Shown here: positions 22,901-34,079 of the stretch, piece after piece
Layout of the letters: every line of letters starts with the position of its first letter
How positions within the stretch are numbered: the first letter of the stretch is position 1
Origin: Solicoccozyma terricola
Lineage: Eukaryota > Basidiomycota > Tremellomycetes > Filobasidiales > Piskurozymaceae
NCBI GenBank assembly: GCA_001600875.1
Contig: BCLD01000011.1
Coordinates: 498,834-562,833, forward strand
Direction of reading: 5' to 3'
DNA: 64,000 bases
Position numbers and translations under genes: made by a program
The notes under the pieces: generated by a model
Database searches by the model: none
The model's input: the letters and a program-made list of their open reading frames with translations, nothing else
Told to the model about the DNA's origin: nothing

Positions 22901-23791
22901 TAGCATACACCTCACCATCACTATCGCTTTCGCCGTTCTCGTAGTCATAGCTCCACTCCGAATATAGTGACGCCGACCGCTCTCTCGGTTTGAAAATATT
23001 CTGACCGAGTCCTTCTTCTGCAGGAGGAGTAGGGATATTTGTGTTCTTCTCAAGCCGTGGGACGGTTTGAGAGCCGCCGCCGGCGGACGACGGTTGTTCT
23101 GCATGGATGCGCAGCGGCTCGACTACGACGTCGTTGGCCAGCAGCGTGACTTGACCATCCGCCAAGCCATTATTACCAACTCCTAAACCGGCGTATGCTG
23201 CTAAGCCTCTTTGGATCGATGGGTCGTTACGCTTTGACGGGGTGGTTATCCCAGAACCGGTTGATGGTGCCGGTGGTGGCTTGCTCCCACCGACGGATCC
23301 TCTAGGGGTAGGCAATACTATTGATGGTGCCGGTGATGAGGAAGGAGAGTGTGATGCCCGAGTTGCGGAGGACTGAGAAGATGGAGAACGGAAGAGGGAG
23401 GAGATTCGACTTCTAGTCTTACTGTTTTGAAAGGAGAATCATTAGAGCGGGAAGGTCGTCCAGGAGTCCCATGAGACCCAGACCGACCACACACTCACCC
23501 CAGACTACCCTTCCTCTTCCTGACTGATGTCTGGTCTGGACTTGATCCGACCGACTCCATATCTGGGGACTTGCCGGTCATCTCATATTTGCCCATTCCA
23601 ATCTGAGAGCTACTGGCGCTTGGTAGGATGACCATCGATGAGCGTGTGGATTGAGACCTGGATTCGTGTTTAGGAGTGGTTGGTGGAGGTGGAGTGACCT
23701 CGTTGAGACCGGTCGTATGTGGTGGTCCTGGCGAAGCAGCTGACGCTAGACTCTGCGAGGAGGAGGAACGCCTTCGAAAGATGCTGGGCAT
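19920..23791 (-). CDS. IML2: IML2/TTC39-family TPR protein
   Basis: Fungal IML2/TTC39 family, mitochondrial or nuclear proteins linked to inclusion clearance. Sixteen exons close in phase (975 aa): 23791-23499, 23421-22195, 22135-21964, 21899-21715, 21654-21595, 21527-21517 (11-nt micro-exon), 21448-21339, 21271-21254, 21197-21091, 21032-20903, 20840-20754, 20687-20564, 20506-20451, 20389-20270, 20206-20101, 20041-19920. The N-terminus is Ser/Pro-rich and disordered. Family blocks follow: KEAENVVYTQDPDGQHMYLQ, HAELVFAESLLIKAVL, FKSGVQLGTGLSSLMLSLMP, EGVRRP-like NDGVRRPVCDMALLTFHL, NILDWNLKRCPDGIFFLYFQ, ILRKESNWSKAVYLYA, RKIAGKSLPIEKFVSRKARK and HFELGRLFSQMGD. It shares a 487-bp divergent promoter with VMA5. 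Confidence 0.88.
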
Positions 23792-24146
23792 GTTGGGCGG
23801 CGAGGGATGAAGGTAGGCCTGCTCGATCTGGGATGGTTGGGAGCTTGACGATTCCCAAAACCCGGGACACGCGTCGGCGATTCGGCGGGCGTGACTTGGG
23901 CGAGAGAGACGATGGGTAGGTGTAAGGGTGGTGAGAGGGTGGGGTGGTGAGGTCTGCGAGGACGGAGTAGGCCACGGGGAGTGGTGAGCAGGGAGCAGCC
24001 AGCAGCGAGCAGCGATGTGATCAGGACATGGGGGGCATATGATAAACGGTATGGGTGGTTTGGGTGACCGATCGACCGGGGGCTTGGCATGCGATGTGGG
24101 TGCCACGTCATTCCCGCCACCCCGCCACCCACCGAGCCACCCCTCC

Positions 24147-24152
24147 CACGTG
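24147..24152. promoter_or_regulatory. CACGTG E-box upstream of VMA5
   Basis: CACGTG 132 bp upstream of the VMA5 ATG, in the IML2/VMA5 divergent promoter. Confidence 0.45.
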
Positions 24153-24192
24153 GCATCCCTTATCAACTTCCCCACAGCCCGCCGCCCAGCAT

Positions 24193-24246
24193 ACCTCCAT
24201 CCCTCCATCCCTCCATCCCTCCATCCCTCCATCCCTCCATCCCTCC
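24193..24246. repeat. (CCCTCCAT)n minisatellite in VMA5 5' leader
   Basis: Six to seven near-perfect 8-bp units ending 33 bp before the VMA5 ATG. It is pyrimidine-rich and probably lies in the 5' UTR or core promoter. Confidence 0.9.
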
Positions 24247-24278
24247 TATCCTCCTATCCACCACCCACCCACTCCATC

Positions 24279-26275
24279 ATGCCATCCGATCTAGCGTACT
24301 GGATCATCTCCGCACCAGCACTTGCAGGCGACGCGGAGGAGCTCTTCAACAGCGTCTACACCACAACAGGCAACGATGTGCCCATCGGGTGTGTCGAGAT
24401 CCCCGAGCTCAAGGTGAGTAGGCTGGGTCACCCACCAGGTCTCTGTTTGCGATTGCGGCTCGATGCTTGTCGACCAATCTGGTTCAAATCGAGTCTCCGA
24501 CTCTCCATACTGATACAACCTCCCCAATCCCCCTGCAGGCCGGTACCCTCTCCTCCCTTCTCACCCTCTCCGACAGTCTCCCAAAGACAGACGCCTACTT
24601 TACACAAACAGTCGTCAAGCTCCTCGATACCATTCGAAATTTAGTAGGAGATGATAAAGCAAAGCTGGAGCAGCATGCCAGGGTGAGTAGGGCGGATTGG
24701 CTGGAAGGCTGGAAGGCATTCCTGCGTCCCTGAGCGCAGCGAAGAGAGCATGGTCTTGCGTGAGCAAAGCGAGCATTCTCTCCGTCTTCTGCGAACGCAG
24801 CTAGCAACACTCTTTTTTAGCCATTGTTTTCCATTAAATGCCGGCATACCAAGGTGATCTCAAGCTGATACCCCGGATCTTGACCCCACTCCTGGTCTGC
24901 TTATCCTCAGGTGAATGACATGCCAGCGGATTCATATATCATTCCTACTCCATGCAGTCTTGCGCAGTCATGGAAATGGGACAAAGGCAGGTGGGGGAGT
25001 GATGGAAAGGTCGGGGAAGTGGTGGATGCGTTGAACGTGGTGAGTAGTCTTCTCAATCGCACACACAGACCAAGGATGCGCCCTCACTCACCAACTCTTC
25101 TTCACACAGGAAATGACATCCATCGATGCCGTTCAAAAACAAAAACTATCCAACTACAATCTCGCCAAGGGATCCCTCACTGGTATGCAACGAAAGCGAG
25201 TCGGCAACCTATCATCTAGAAGTCTGGTGGATGTCGTCAAGAAGGAGGATGTGGTACAAGATAGCGAATACCTAGAGACGTTGATGGTGGCGGTTCCAAA
25301 GTGAGTTGGGTGGAAGCGGTACGCAACGGCGAATTGCCAGGACGCCGTCATCTCATCTTGCAAATGAATAGAACCTTGGCAAAGAATTGGAACGAGAATT
25401 ATGAGCGGTTGTCGTCGATGGTCGTCCCGCGGAGCTCAGCGTGAGTTGTGGTCCGGTCCATCTTCCCCGTATCCCTGTTAGCTAGCCACTTACGAAACAA
25501 TTCCAACAACCAGCCTCCTCGCGTCAGACGATGAATACTCCTTGTTCACAGTGACCGTGTTCAAAAAGGTCAAGGATGAGTTCACCCATAAATGCCGAGA
25601 GAACAAGTCGGTGTCATTTTCCCCTTTTTCCCGCCTCATTTTGGCTATCGATTAATCATCAGTCTACGCGGCTACGCATCCTTCAGATTCATTGTACGAG
25701 AATTCAAATACGACGAACTAGCTCTCGAAAAGCAGAAGAAAGAGATGGAGGATGCTGCCCTGGAAGAGAAGGAGCTTTGGGTGAGCGATAACGGCGATGC
25801 CAACATTTTGAATTGACCCATGGCTCATCCGCGAGAACAACGTTAAACAGTCTGAGCTTCTCCGCCTGTCTCGAACCAACTTCTCAGAAGCATATCAGAT
25901 CCTGACCCATCTCAAGGTGGTGAGAGTATTCGTGGAGAGTGTGTTGCGATATGGCTTGCCTGCAGAATATTCCGCGATCGTTGTCAAGGTGAGTCGGGTG
26001 ATCTCCAAGTCTGACTGATCTACGGAAGACGACTTATGCCAAACTACGCCGCCACCTCTACATAACAGCCAAATCCAAAGACCGCTCTCAGGACGCTAAA
26101 GACCCTCTCCTCCAACCGCCTCCTCGTCGCCCCGGACAAGACCCAGCGCACAGGGACCAATAAGAAATCGAATAGCGGCGGTGGGAATGACGATATCGGG
26201 GGAGAATGGGGGGCTGTGATGGAGCAGGAGTACTATTCATTTGTATTGTTCGAGTTGCCGATTGTTGTTACGTAG
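24279..26275 (+). CDS. VMA5: V-type H+-ATPase subunit C
   Basis: Subunit C of the V1 sector, which links the peripheral stalks of the vacuolar ATPase. Exons 24279-24413, 24539-24682, 24911-25039, 25110-25300, 25372-25440, 25514-25606, 25663-25780, 25851-25988 and 26069-26275 close in phase (407 aa; yeast Vma5 is 392). Signatures are the N-terminal LAYWIISAP, SLLTLSDSLPKTDAYFTQTV, KVGEVVDAL, the QKQKLSNYNLAKGSL block, NYERLSSMVVPRSS, FTHKCREN, FIVREFKYDE, and the C-terminal YGLPAEYSAIVVKPNPK. Intron 2 is unusually long (228 nt) and carries the GAGCGNAGCGA repeat. The stop lies 8 bp before the first ATG of ELG1. Confidence 0.95.
24732..24805 (+). repeat. GAGCGNAGCGA repeat cluster in VMA5 intron 2
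   Basis: Three related units (GAGCGCAGCGAAG, GAGCAAAGCGAGC, GCGAACGCAGCTAGC) spaced about 30 bp apart inside a 228-nt intron. The same element occurs in the introns at 38131-38401 and 51502-51626. Confidence 0.7.
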
Positions 26276-26283
26276 TTTGCTAG

Positions 26284-29200
26284 ATGTCATCGATGGTCGA
26301 ACGCGTCGGGGGAGTTTGGGTGGAGGGCACGGCGCGATCTGATGGCTCCAGAGCATCATCCAGCACCCCACCTCCGTATACCATCATGGAGCTGCATCCA
26401 CTCGAGGGTGCTCCATCTCATATGCCCGGGAGCACCGACGGTGACGACGATATGTCCACACCCCAAGCTTCAGCGTCCGACATCCCGTCGCTGACCACCG
26501 ACAAACCAGCAAGTTTACTCGCCTACTTCGGAGGACGCTCCATCGCACCTCGTCCAGATCGAGAGGATGACGAGCCTCAGTCCGAACAGCAAGCAAAGAA
26601 GAGAACTCGACGCAAAGCAACACCTGTAGCCACCGGTGCGAAGCAGACTCGGCTTTTCTCCAGGGTACCAACACCCTCAGATGCAACAGATGAGGATCCT
26701 CTCGCGACAGCTCCATCAGGTCCGTCTACTTGGCGGCTTAGCCTGCCTGATACGGAAGCTGCATCCTCGAACCAGCTCAATCGTAGTCGAAAAGGGAATA
26801 AAACAGGGCCTGATGAGGAGGCGGAAGTCAAAGCTATGGCGAAAGCAGCAAAGAAAGCAGCGAAAGAGGTTCAGGTGATCGACGTTGATAACATGACAGG
26901 GTCCAGAAAGCGAGCGAAGCAGGAGAGCAGCATGGATGGTGTCGAAAGTGAGTCTTGAGAGCTGGTGTGAGCATCTTCGCATCAACCTGACGACCTCGGC
27001 GTTGCTGGTCGTCTCACCTCATTTGCAGCTCCTCGCGACGGCAAACGCATCATTCCACTCAACGAACGCCCAAAGGAATACACACGAAACGACGATCAGA
27101 ATGATATCGCTACCACTCCTCCTCTTCAAACTCATGACANCTCATCTGCAGCTCCTTGCTCCGGCAAACGCATCATTCCACTCAACGAACGCCCAAAGGA
27201 ATACACACGAAGTCACGATCAGAATGATATCCCTACCACTCCTCCTCTTCAGACTCATGACACCTCATCTGCAGCTCCTTGCNCCNGCAAACGCATCATT
27301 CCACTCAACGAACGCCCAAAGGAATACACACGAANTCACGATCAGAATGATATCCCTACCACTCCTCCTCCTCAGACTCATGACACCTCATCTGCAGCTC
27401 CTTGCGCCAGCAAACGCATCATTCCACTCAACGAACGCCCGAAGGAATACACACGAAACGACGATCAGACTGATATCCCTCCCACTCCTCCTCGCCAGAC
27501 TCAAGATGACACAAAGATCCGAGGTGCAAGTGCCGATGGCGACCTATCCTCTCCTCTTCCATATAAAGGCAGGAAACGTAGACTGGAAATCACGAGCTCT
27601 TTACCTGATACAATAGACCAAACAGAGCAAGACAGTAGTTTTGAAATCACTGCGTACAACCCTGCGATCACTGAAATTTTGGATGACGATGAAGACGATG
27701 AAGACATGATAAAAGACATGGGGAATAAAAAGCGAGATAAGGCGAAGAAGACGGCAATCAAGCCGGTGGATCCCAATTTCAAGATCCATCCCTTTTTCGG
27801 TGGTAAACACGTAGAGACAAGTAAAGGTAGTTTGACAACCAAGGACAAGACTTTAAGTAGGGCGGCCTCGACACCAGTAGATGTAGGGACAACGGCGGCG
27901 GGCGGCGCTCCGATCAAGCCTCGCAAGGTCCTTCCCGCACACAACTTCTTCTCGACAACCTCAAAGACCGACAGCAATGTGGCGGAGGGAATAACCTCGG
28001 GATCGTGGCCAACTAAGTCGGGTTGGAACAAGGATGGTCAACAACCTCAGGAAGCAAAGTGGCCTGATCAAGATGACTGTCATGTTAAAGGTCCGGATAC
28101 TCTCGAATTTGTGCCGGAGAAGTCAAGTATTCTTCAAGTCCGAGCGTGTCTGTCACCGGCAAGTACGGAGAATGATGATTTCTGGGCAAAGGAAAGTTCC
28201 CGCCATGTAGATGTTCCAAACTATCTCGCGCGTTCACCAACCAACACAACCCTACCACCGCTTCCGTCTTCTCTCGAACAACATCCGGCGTTCAGACACA
28301 TCTCTACTTTACCTCCCGATAACTCGCAACCTCATAGAATCGAACTTTGGAGCGACAAATATCACCCTCGAAAGGCTGAACAGCTGCTTGGCAACGAATC
28401 AAGCGCTGAATACATGAAGCTTTGGTTGCGAGAGTTGGAGCTAGGCGTAGAGAGTGACGGAGATTCCCATCGTAACAAGGCAGGACCTGCTCGCAAACCG
28501 GTAACTCGCAAAGTCGTCAAGGTCAAGAAGCAGCGTAATGATGCCTACGACAGTTGGCTAGTTGACGATAGCGATCCGATTTCCGATTTTGGCATGGACT
28601 CGATTCAAGAAAGTCAAGAGCAATCGCCAATGGTAGAGCCAGTGGAGGAACTCGGCCCGTCGCTCCAGAATACCTCTCGCCACCCGTCTTTCAAGTCGCA
28701 CCTCACCAACTGCATTCTGCTTCACGGTCCGCACGGTTCTGGAAAGACCGCTGCGGTATACGCCGTTGCAGAGGAGTTGGATTGGGAGATCTTTGAAGTA
28801 TATCCCGGAATCGGTAAGCGATCGGGCGCCAATCTCAGTGTGCTCGTTGGAGACATCAGCAAGAATCACATGGTAGGGAAGGGTGGTACCGGAAACCTCT
28901 CTGTTGACCCGAACTCCGATGCTGGGGACAAACGGAACGATAAAGCGAAACCCAAGAACGGCATACGAGGTCTGTTCGGCTCTCATATGGCAAGGAGCTA
29001 CAGTCAAGGGTCAGACGCTGCATCTGCCATTGCTATCGACAATGCTACTCCAAGCCGTACGGTCGATCTGACTGTTGACGCAGCAAACGACCCGACGAAC
29101 TTCGGATACGTCAATGGTGACCACGGTGCACGTGAGACGCCTGGCAAAGTGAGGCAGTCATTGATCCTATTAGAAGAGGTTGACGTACTGTTCGAGGAAG

Positions 29201-30465
29201 ATAAGGGATTCTGGCAAGCCGTGATTTCTCTAATCGCTGAATCGAAGAGGCCAGTCGTGATGACTTGCAATGGTGGGTTAGATTAGTGATCCAACCCGTT
29301 CAACCGCTGATATTCCCTTTACAGACTTGACGACTATTCCGTTTCATGAGCTGGCTCTGCAGACGACCCTCCTCTTCTCCCCCATATCATCGGATGTCGC
29401 TGCAAATTACCTACAAGGGATCGCACTTCACGAAGGAGCCTTCCTATCGACCTCATACACTCATCTGCTTTGCCAGACCACTCGAGTAATTGCCGAGCAA
29501 GGTTCACTCCTAGATCAGCCACTGCCCCCCGGAAAACATGTGATTCATAGTGGCGTCGATCTACGGGCTGCAATTATGCAGTTGCAAGTGGACACTGCCG
29601 GCAAGCAAGCGATTGCGAATACTTGTCGCGCGGATTCCACTTTCATACCGCTTCAGGACCCTTTCGTATCGTGTCTGGAAGATCTTTCACACTTCGCGGA
29701 CAAGCTGGAAGCTCTTTCGGTGGCGGATGTTTGGCTTCCTATCAGCCTGCAGACTCAGCTCGAGGTGGGGTTGGGTTGGAGTGTTGTGTCATTGCCTAAA
29801 TATACTGATGGCGCACCCCATATGTACAGGAGTCCGAAGTCGACCGACTAAGACCTAGCGACGATGACGAAATCGGTGTGAATGCTATACTCAAGCCTAC
29901 ATTTGCTGACCGTCCCATCATTGCCGGCAACTCGATGGAAGAATCCTTGCATGACGCGTATCACCAATTGGTATTTGGAGACGCCTCTGTTGCTTATCGA
30001 AGTACTGCAGAGAAGAGGAATGAGACACTGGCAAGGGACAGGTGAGTCATTCGAGGACGATAATACCTAGGTCAGCCTGACTTAGTGTTGTTTATCAGAT
30101 CGCTCTACGTACGCTCTACTCTATCGTCGCTGGACTGGATCATCCCACTCGATGCGCATCTTCTTCCACATCCCGTGGTGTTCCTGGACTACATCCCTGC
30201 GATCGCCGTCATGGTCGGCATCGACGACAGGCTCGAGAAGGCTGATGCTGACGCTGCAGCGAATGGAGACCCGCGGCTGAATCGTCACACTGGCCGAGTG
30301 ATGCGTCTGGCGAGTCTCTTTGTCCGCGATCAAGGCTATGTGAGGCAGCTGCCTGTGCATTTGGATGATATCGCTCTGCAAGAGGTGCGGGATGGTCGTC
30401 TGAATATCGAAGGACTGGAGGACATGTTGAGGAACAACGGCGGGTTGGTGGAGAAAACCACGTGA
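26284..30465 (+). CDS. ELG1: Elg1/ATAD5-like PCNA-unloading clamp loader subunit
   Basis: Large subunit of the alternative RFC complex that unloads PCNA. Exons 26284-26947, 27029-29272, 29325-29764, 29830-30041 and 30099-30465 close in phase (1308 aa). A second in-frame ATG at 26386 is also plausible. The disordered N-half has PIP-like patches (SLLAYFGG, KQTRLFSRV) and four 41-aa repeats. It is followed by KIHPFFGGKH and the AAA+ part: LWSDKYHPRKAEQLLGNE, Walker A HGPHGSGKTAAVYAVAEE, the Elg1-type EVYPGIGKRSGANLSVLVGD, Walker B ILLEEVDVLFEED and sensor-1 RPVVMTCND. Four single N bases lie in or near the repeat. It starts 8 bp after the VMA5 stop on the same strand. Confidence 0.92.
27020..27535 (+). 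repeat. 123-bp tandem repeat (4 copies) in ELG1
   Basis: Units start with the KRIIPLNERPKEYTR codons at 27043, 27166, 27289 and 27412, an exact 123-bp spacing (41 codons, frame-preserving). Each unit also carries TCATCTGCAGCTCCT, almost identical to the intron 1 acceptor CTCATTTGCAG/CTCCT. Ambiguous bases occur at 27140, 27283, 27286 and 27336. Confidence 0.95.
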
Positions 30466-30647
30466 CTGATGTTGGTGACCGTTGTACGCGATCGTTGAAC
30501 GTCATATTAGGAGAGGTTGGGAGGGACAGTTTCGCACTTCCTCATCCTCGTTGAGCTGTATTCAGAGGTGATCCACAACACTCTTGAAGCCATCTTAGCA
30601 CTGCCCATACTTCAGCAAGAGTGGACGCGAAGCGTCAAAGGTCCAGC

Positions 30648-33600
30648 ATGATTGGTCGGTCCAAACGACCAGCATACACCAGCGCGGATATCGAAGCCCA
30701 CCTTACCCAGGTGAGGACATCTGGGTGTCCCCTCTGCAAACCAGATCTAGTTGCTGAGAACATTTCCTCGAATCATAGCTGTCCATAGATACGAGTTCCT
30801 CGGCAAGCGAGAATCTCGAAGCGTTAGCGCCGTTGGTGATCAACTTGCAGAACACCGGAACCGAAGCCGCCTATTTGAGAAGCCTCGACAAATTCGTAGA
30901 AGAGAAGGAGAAGGACATCGAAGCGATATGTGGGGATAACTACGAGGTGAGTAGCAAATTGAAAGTAGGATGAATAGCTCCTCACACTACAATCCTGAAT
31001 TAGGACTTCGTGTCTTCCGTCTCAACATTGTTAACTGTGAGACAAGGCACCGTCCACCTGAGAAGGCGAATTGGGGAACTTGATGGTCAGATGGGAGATG
31101 TAGGAAGAGCATTGGGTGAGAAGGTAGGTCGCAGATACTGACCGTGGATCACTTGCACGATATAACACCCATGGTCCTACCCAGAAACGCGCTCTCCTTC
31201 AGCAGCGAATTGTCGCACGTAATATGGACGAAGCTATGGAGACGGTTCAGAGCTGTCTGCGTGTCCTGGACGGTGTGAACAAGGTCGGGGATCTCATCAA
31301 GCAGGGTCAATATTTTGCCGCATTGAGGGTTAGTACAGCGAGAGCGGTAGATTTGGTCCGACAGCTTTCTTACTCGTGACACCACTATATCCACACAGTC
31401 TTTGGAAGACTTACATCGACTCCCTCCGTCAGCCATATCGCAGACGCCCTTCTACCAACATATTGTATCGTCGCTTCCCTCCCTCCGTGGCGAGATCAAA
31501 GCAGCGGTGACGGAATCCGAGAAGTCCTGGCTCTTCGACGTCCGACAGAAAGGTGCCACCGTTGGCCGATTAGCTCTCGATCACATGGAGTCCAGGAAAC
31601 AGAGGTGGCGGAGCAAGAAGGAGAGGGAGAGAGACAGGGAGGGGGGTCAACCTTTGCCTTCCAGATCGTTGCGCGTCGGCAGTGCTGTGGAGCTGGTCAC
31701 AAATGAGAAGATTGAATGTTGGTGATGCACTGCTTTTTGGTTCCTTGCTATCAAGCTGACACGCTTCTCCTTCCCTCCAGTTGACCCTCTAGCTAATGAT
31801 CAGCTCTCGATCGATTTCAAACCGCTGTTCCAATGTGTGCATATCTATCAAGCGCTGGATTGCAAAGGCGAGCTCCAACGGAATTACCAGGAAGATCGAA
31901 AGGTGATTACAGTTGTATCACTACGTGGGCACACTTTTCTTACTGACGGTACTGGTCCTATTGCAGACACAAGCCGCTCTCATCTTGTCTCAGCGATCTG
32001 CCGCGCATTCTACAAAGGTCATCGCCGATTTACCTGCTCTAATGGAGGAGCTCGTTGGCTTCTTCATCATTGAATCCCACGTCCTTCGAGCGACTCGAGA
32101 CTTCCGCTCACAAAGAGAGGTGGATGATCTTTGGAATGAAATGTCGCGTAGAATTGTTCAGATCGTTGGCGATGCTTTGAAGGGTTGCGAAGAGAGTGAG
32201 GTGTTTTTGACCGCGAAAGGTCACATTCTCATCTTCATACAGACTTTGGAGGTGAGCACATGTATGAGTCTGATAGGGAGACTTGCTTTCATTGACTTGC
32301 ATCAAAATAGGACTACGGATACGACGTCAAACCTCTCACGGCCCTGCTCTTGACATTGTTCGAACGATATGCTAACCTGCTACAACGCAAGTTCAGTACC
32401 GACTTCGATCAGGTTAGTGAATCGGGGGTGTCTATAAAGTTGGCAGTCTTTTTAACCAACGTCTCATTTGCCAGATCATTGAAGAGGATGACAACCAGCC
32501 CATGATGGTCAACGATCAACGAGAATTTGATCAGGTCGTCAGCATTTGCTGGTTGGCTACAGGACAGGCAGAGTCCATCGCGTTGTAAGCACCGCTCAAC
32601 CATTCGCAGGACGATGAACTACGACTACTGACCTCCCGGGTGTGAAGGAATGGCTTCCCACAAGACATGCCCTTCTCACAAACATTTCCGATGTGTTGCA
32701 TCAACGTTCGCAATCTGGTGGATCAGTTCAACCAATTTGTGGAGGGTGTGGATCAGAACCATGCCGATATCGACGAGCTGCTACGGAAGGTGAGTGGCAG
32801 CCTAGTGCGGAGCCGCAAGATAGATCCGCCTCTGACCTTGTCATGATCGAACAGTCTCTCGATGGATTACTGATCTCACATGTTAGCAAGAACATCTGCA
32901 CAAAACTGGCAAGCATGCGTAATCTTTCCCAAATCGCGCAAATGGTCATCAATATCGAGCATTTTGTGATCGCATGCGACGAGCTGGAGACGGTTCTGAC
33001 GACACTCCGGTATGTGGCGTTGGTAGAGAGAGAGCGCCCAAAGTACTGATAGGATCACTTCGACTACCAGATCCAGCTCCAATTCCGCTCGTGGAGGCGT
33101 GATCACACTTCAATCCGGAAAGTCCTTTGAATCCACCCTCGAGTTTGCGCAAGGCCGGATCGACTCGATCATCGCGTCCAAGCTGGATGACTTCTTCGAG
33201 ATGGCCGAGTACGATTGGATGCCTAAGCCGACTCCCATGCCAGCTCAACAAGGGCGCAATTCCCCCGCTCTCGGACGCAACTCGCCGGTTCCATTTGCTC
33301 CTGCCAGCGTGAATACCGCGGCGAGAGAACCAAGCACGTATCTTTTCGAAATGATTACGTTCTTGACGGCCTACGTGGACTCGGTGTTGATTATGCTTTC
33401 CGAGAGCACAAAGACGAGGACTTATAGAAATGCATTGGAGCATATACGGGCTGGTCTGATGGTACGTCCGGCTGGACCTCCTGATAGTGCTTACATGAAC
33501 TGATCCAATCTGCCGCAGGCCTACCTTGTTGGACCTGACCCTCCAAAGTACAACGAGCAGGCTTTGAAGAACCTTGTCGATGATGTCATCTTCATCGAGA

Positions 33601-33940
33601 AGGAAGTCAAGCGGTTGGAGAAGCCAGCTCTGGATAATGTGTTTGAAGAGATCAAATCGGTGCGTCGAATTGCGGGATGCGGCTTTTGCACAGTGATGCT
33701 TACAAAGGCATGCGCCGTCAGTCAATTGGCATCATCCTGTCGGAAGCTGTCTCTGCATATCTCGAACCGAGTATTCGACAGACCTCATACCAAGCTGTCA
33801 AGCCGAAGAATCTCAGCAGGATATTGGAGAAACTGTCGCATGTTAGGCCCATTAGTGCAGGTTCGGTCATCACTGCAGGGGATGTGGACCGTATGCGGCG
33901 AAGAAGACTTCAAGCGGAGGCTGTGGCGAAGATCGCCTAG
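30648..33940 (+). CDS. SEC15: Exocyst complex component Sec15
   Basis: Exocyst subunit that binds the Rab Sec4 and tethers secretory vesicles at the plasma membrane. Fourteen exons (30648-30710, 30779-30946, 31004-31123, 31185-31328, 31399-31717, 31781-31902, 31967-32251, 32311-32412, 32475-32584, 32648-32789, 32855-33009, 33071-33461, 33519-33659, 33722-33940) close in phase, giving 826 aa, the usual Sec15 size. Matching blocks are LIKQGQYFAALRSLEDL, SWLFDVRQKGATVGRLAL, FFIIESHVLRATRDFRS, the LPFSQ-type block DMPFSQTFPMCCINVRNLV, QFVEGVDQNHADID, and a helical C-terminus ending in IRQTSYQAVKPKNLSRILEKL. The last junction uses the AG at 33720-33721; an earlier AG would hit a stop. Confidence 0.93.
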
Positions 33941-34079
33941 GTGTCAAACGCCAAGTATTTATGTAAACCTGATGACGACTTTGACGATGACGGTGATGAG
34001 GATCATGGTTACTTCTTGTATGACTAGTGCTTTACATTGATTGTGGATTGCCAACGTGGCTGGTGCTCTGGGCCGTGCT

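Larger units (their letters stand above)
23792..24278. other. IML2 / VMA5 divergent promoter region
   Basis: 487 bp. Contains CACGTG at 24147-24152 and an 8-bp minisatellite next to the VMA5 start. Apparent long frames here come from the repeat and are not genes. Confidence 0.6.

Noticed and set aside
24039..24644. Long Pro/Ser/His-rich frames over the VMA5 promoter
   Set aside because: They are translations of the CCCTCCAT minisatellite in all three frames and run across VMA5 intron 1.
27020..27535. CRISPR-like repeat array
   Set aside because: Repeats are directly tandem, in frame inside a eukaryotic coding exon, without spacers.
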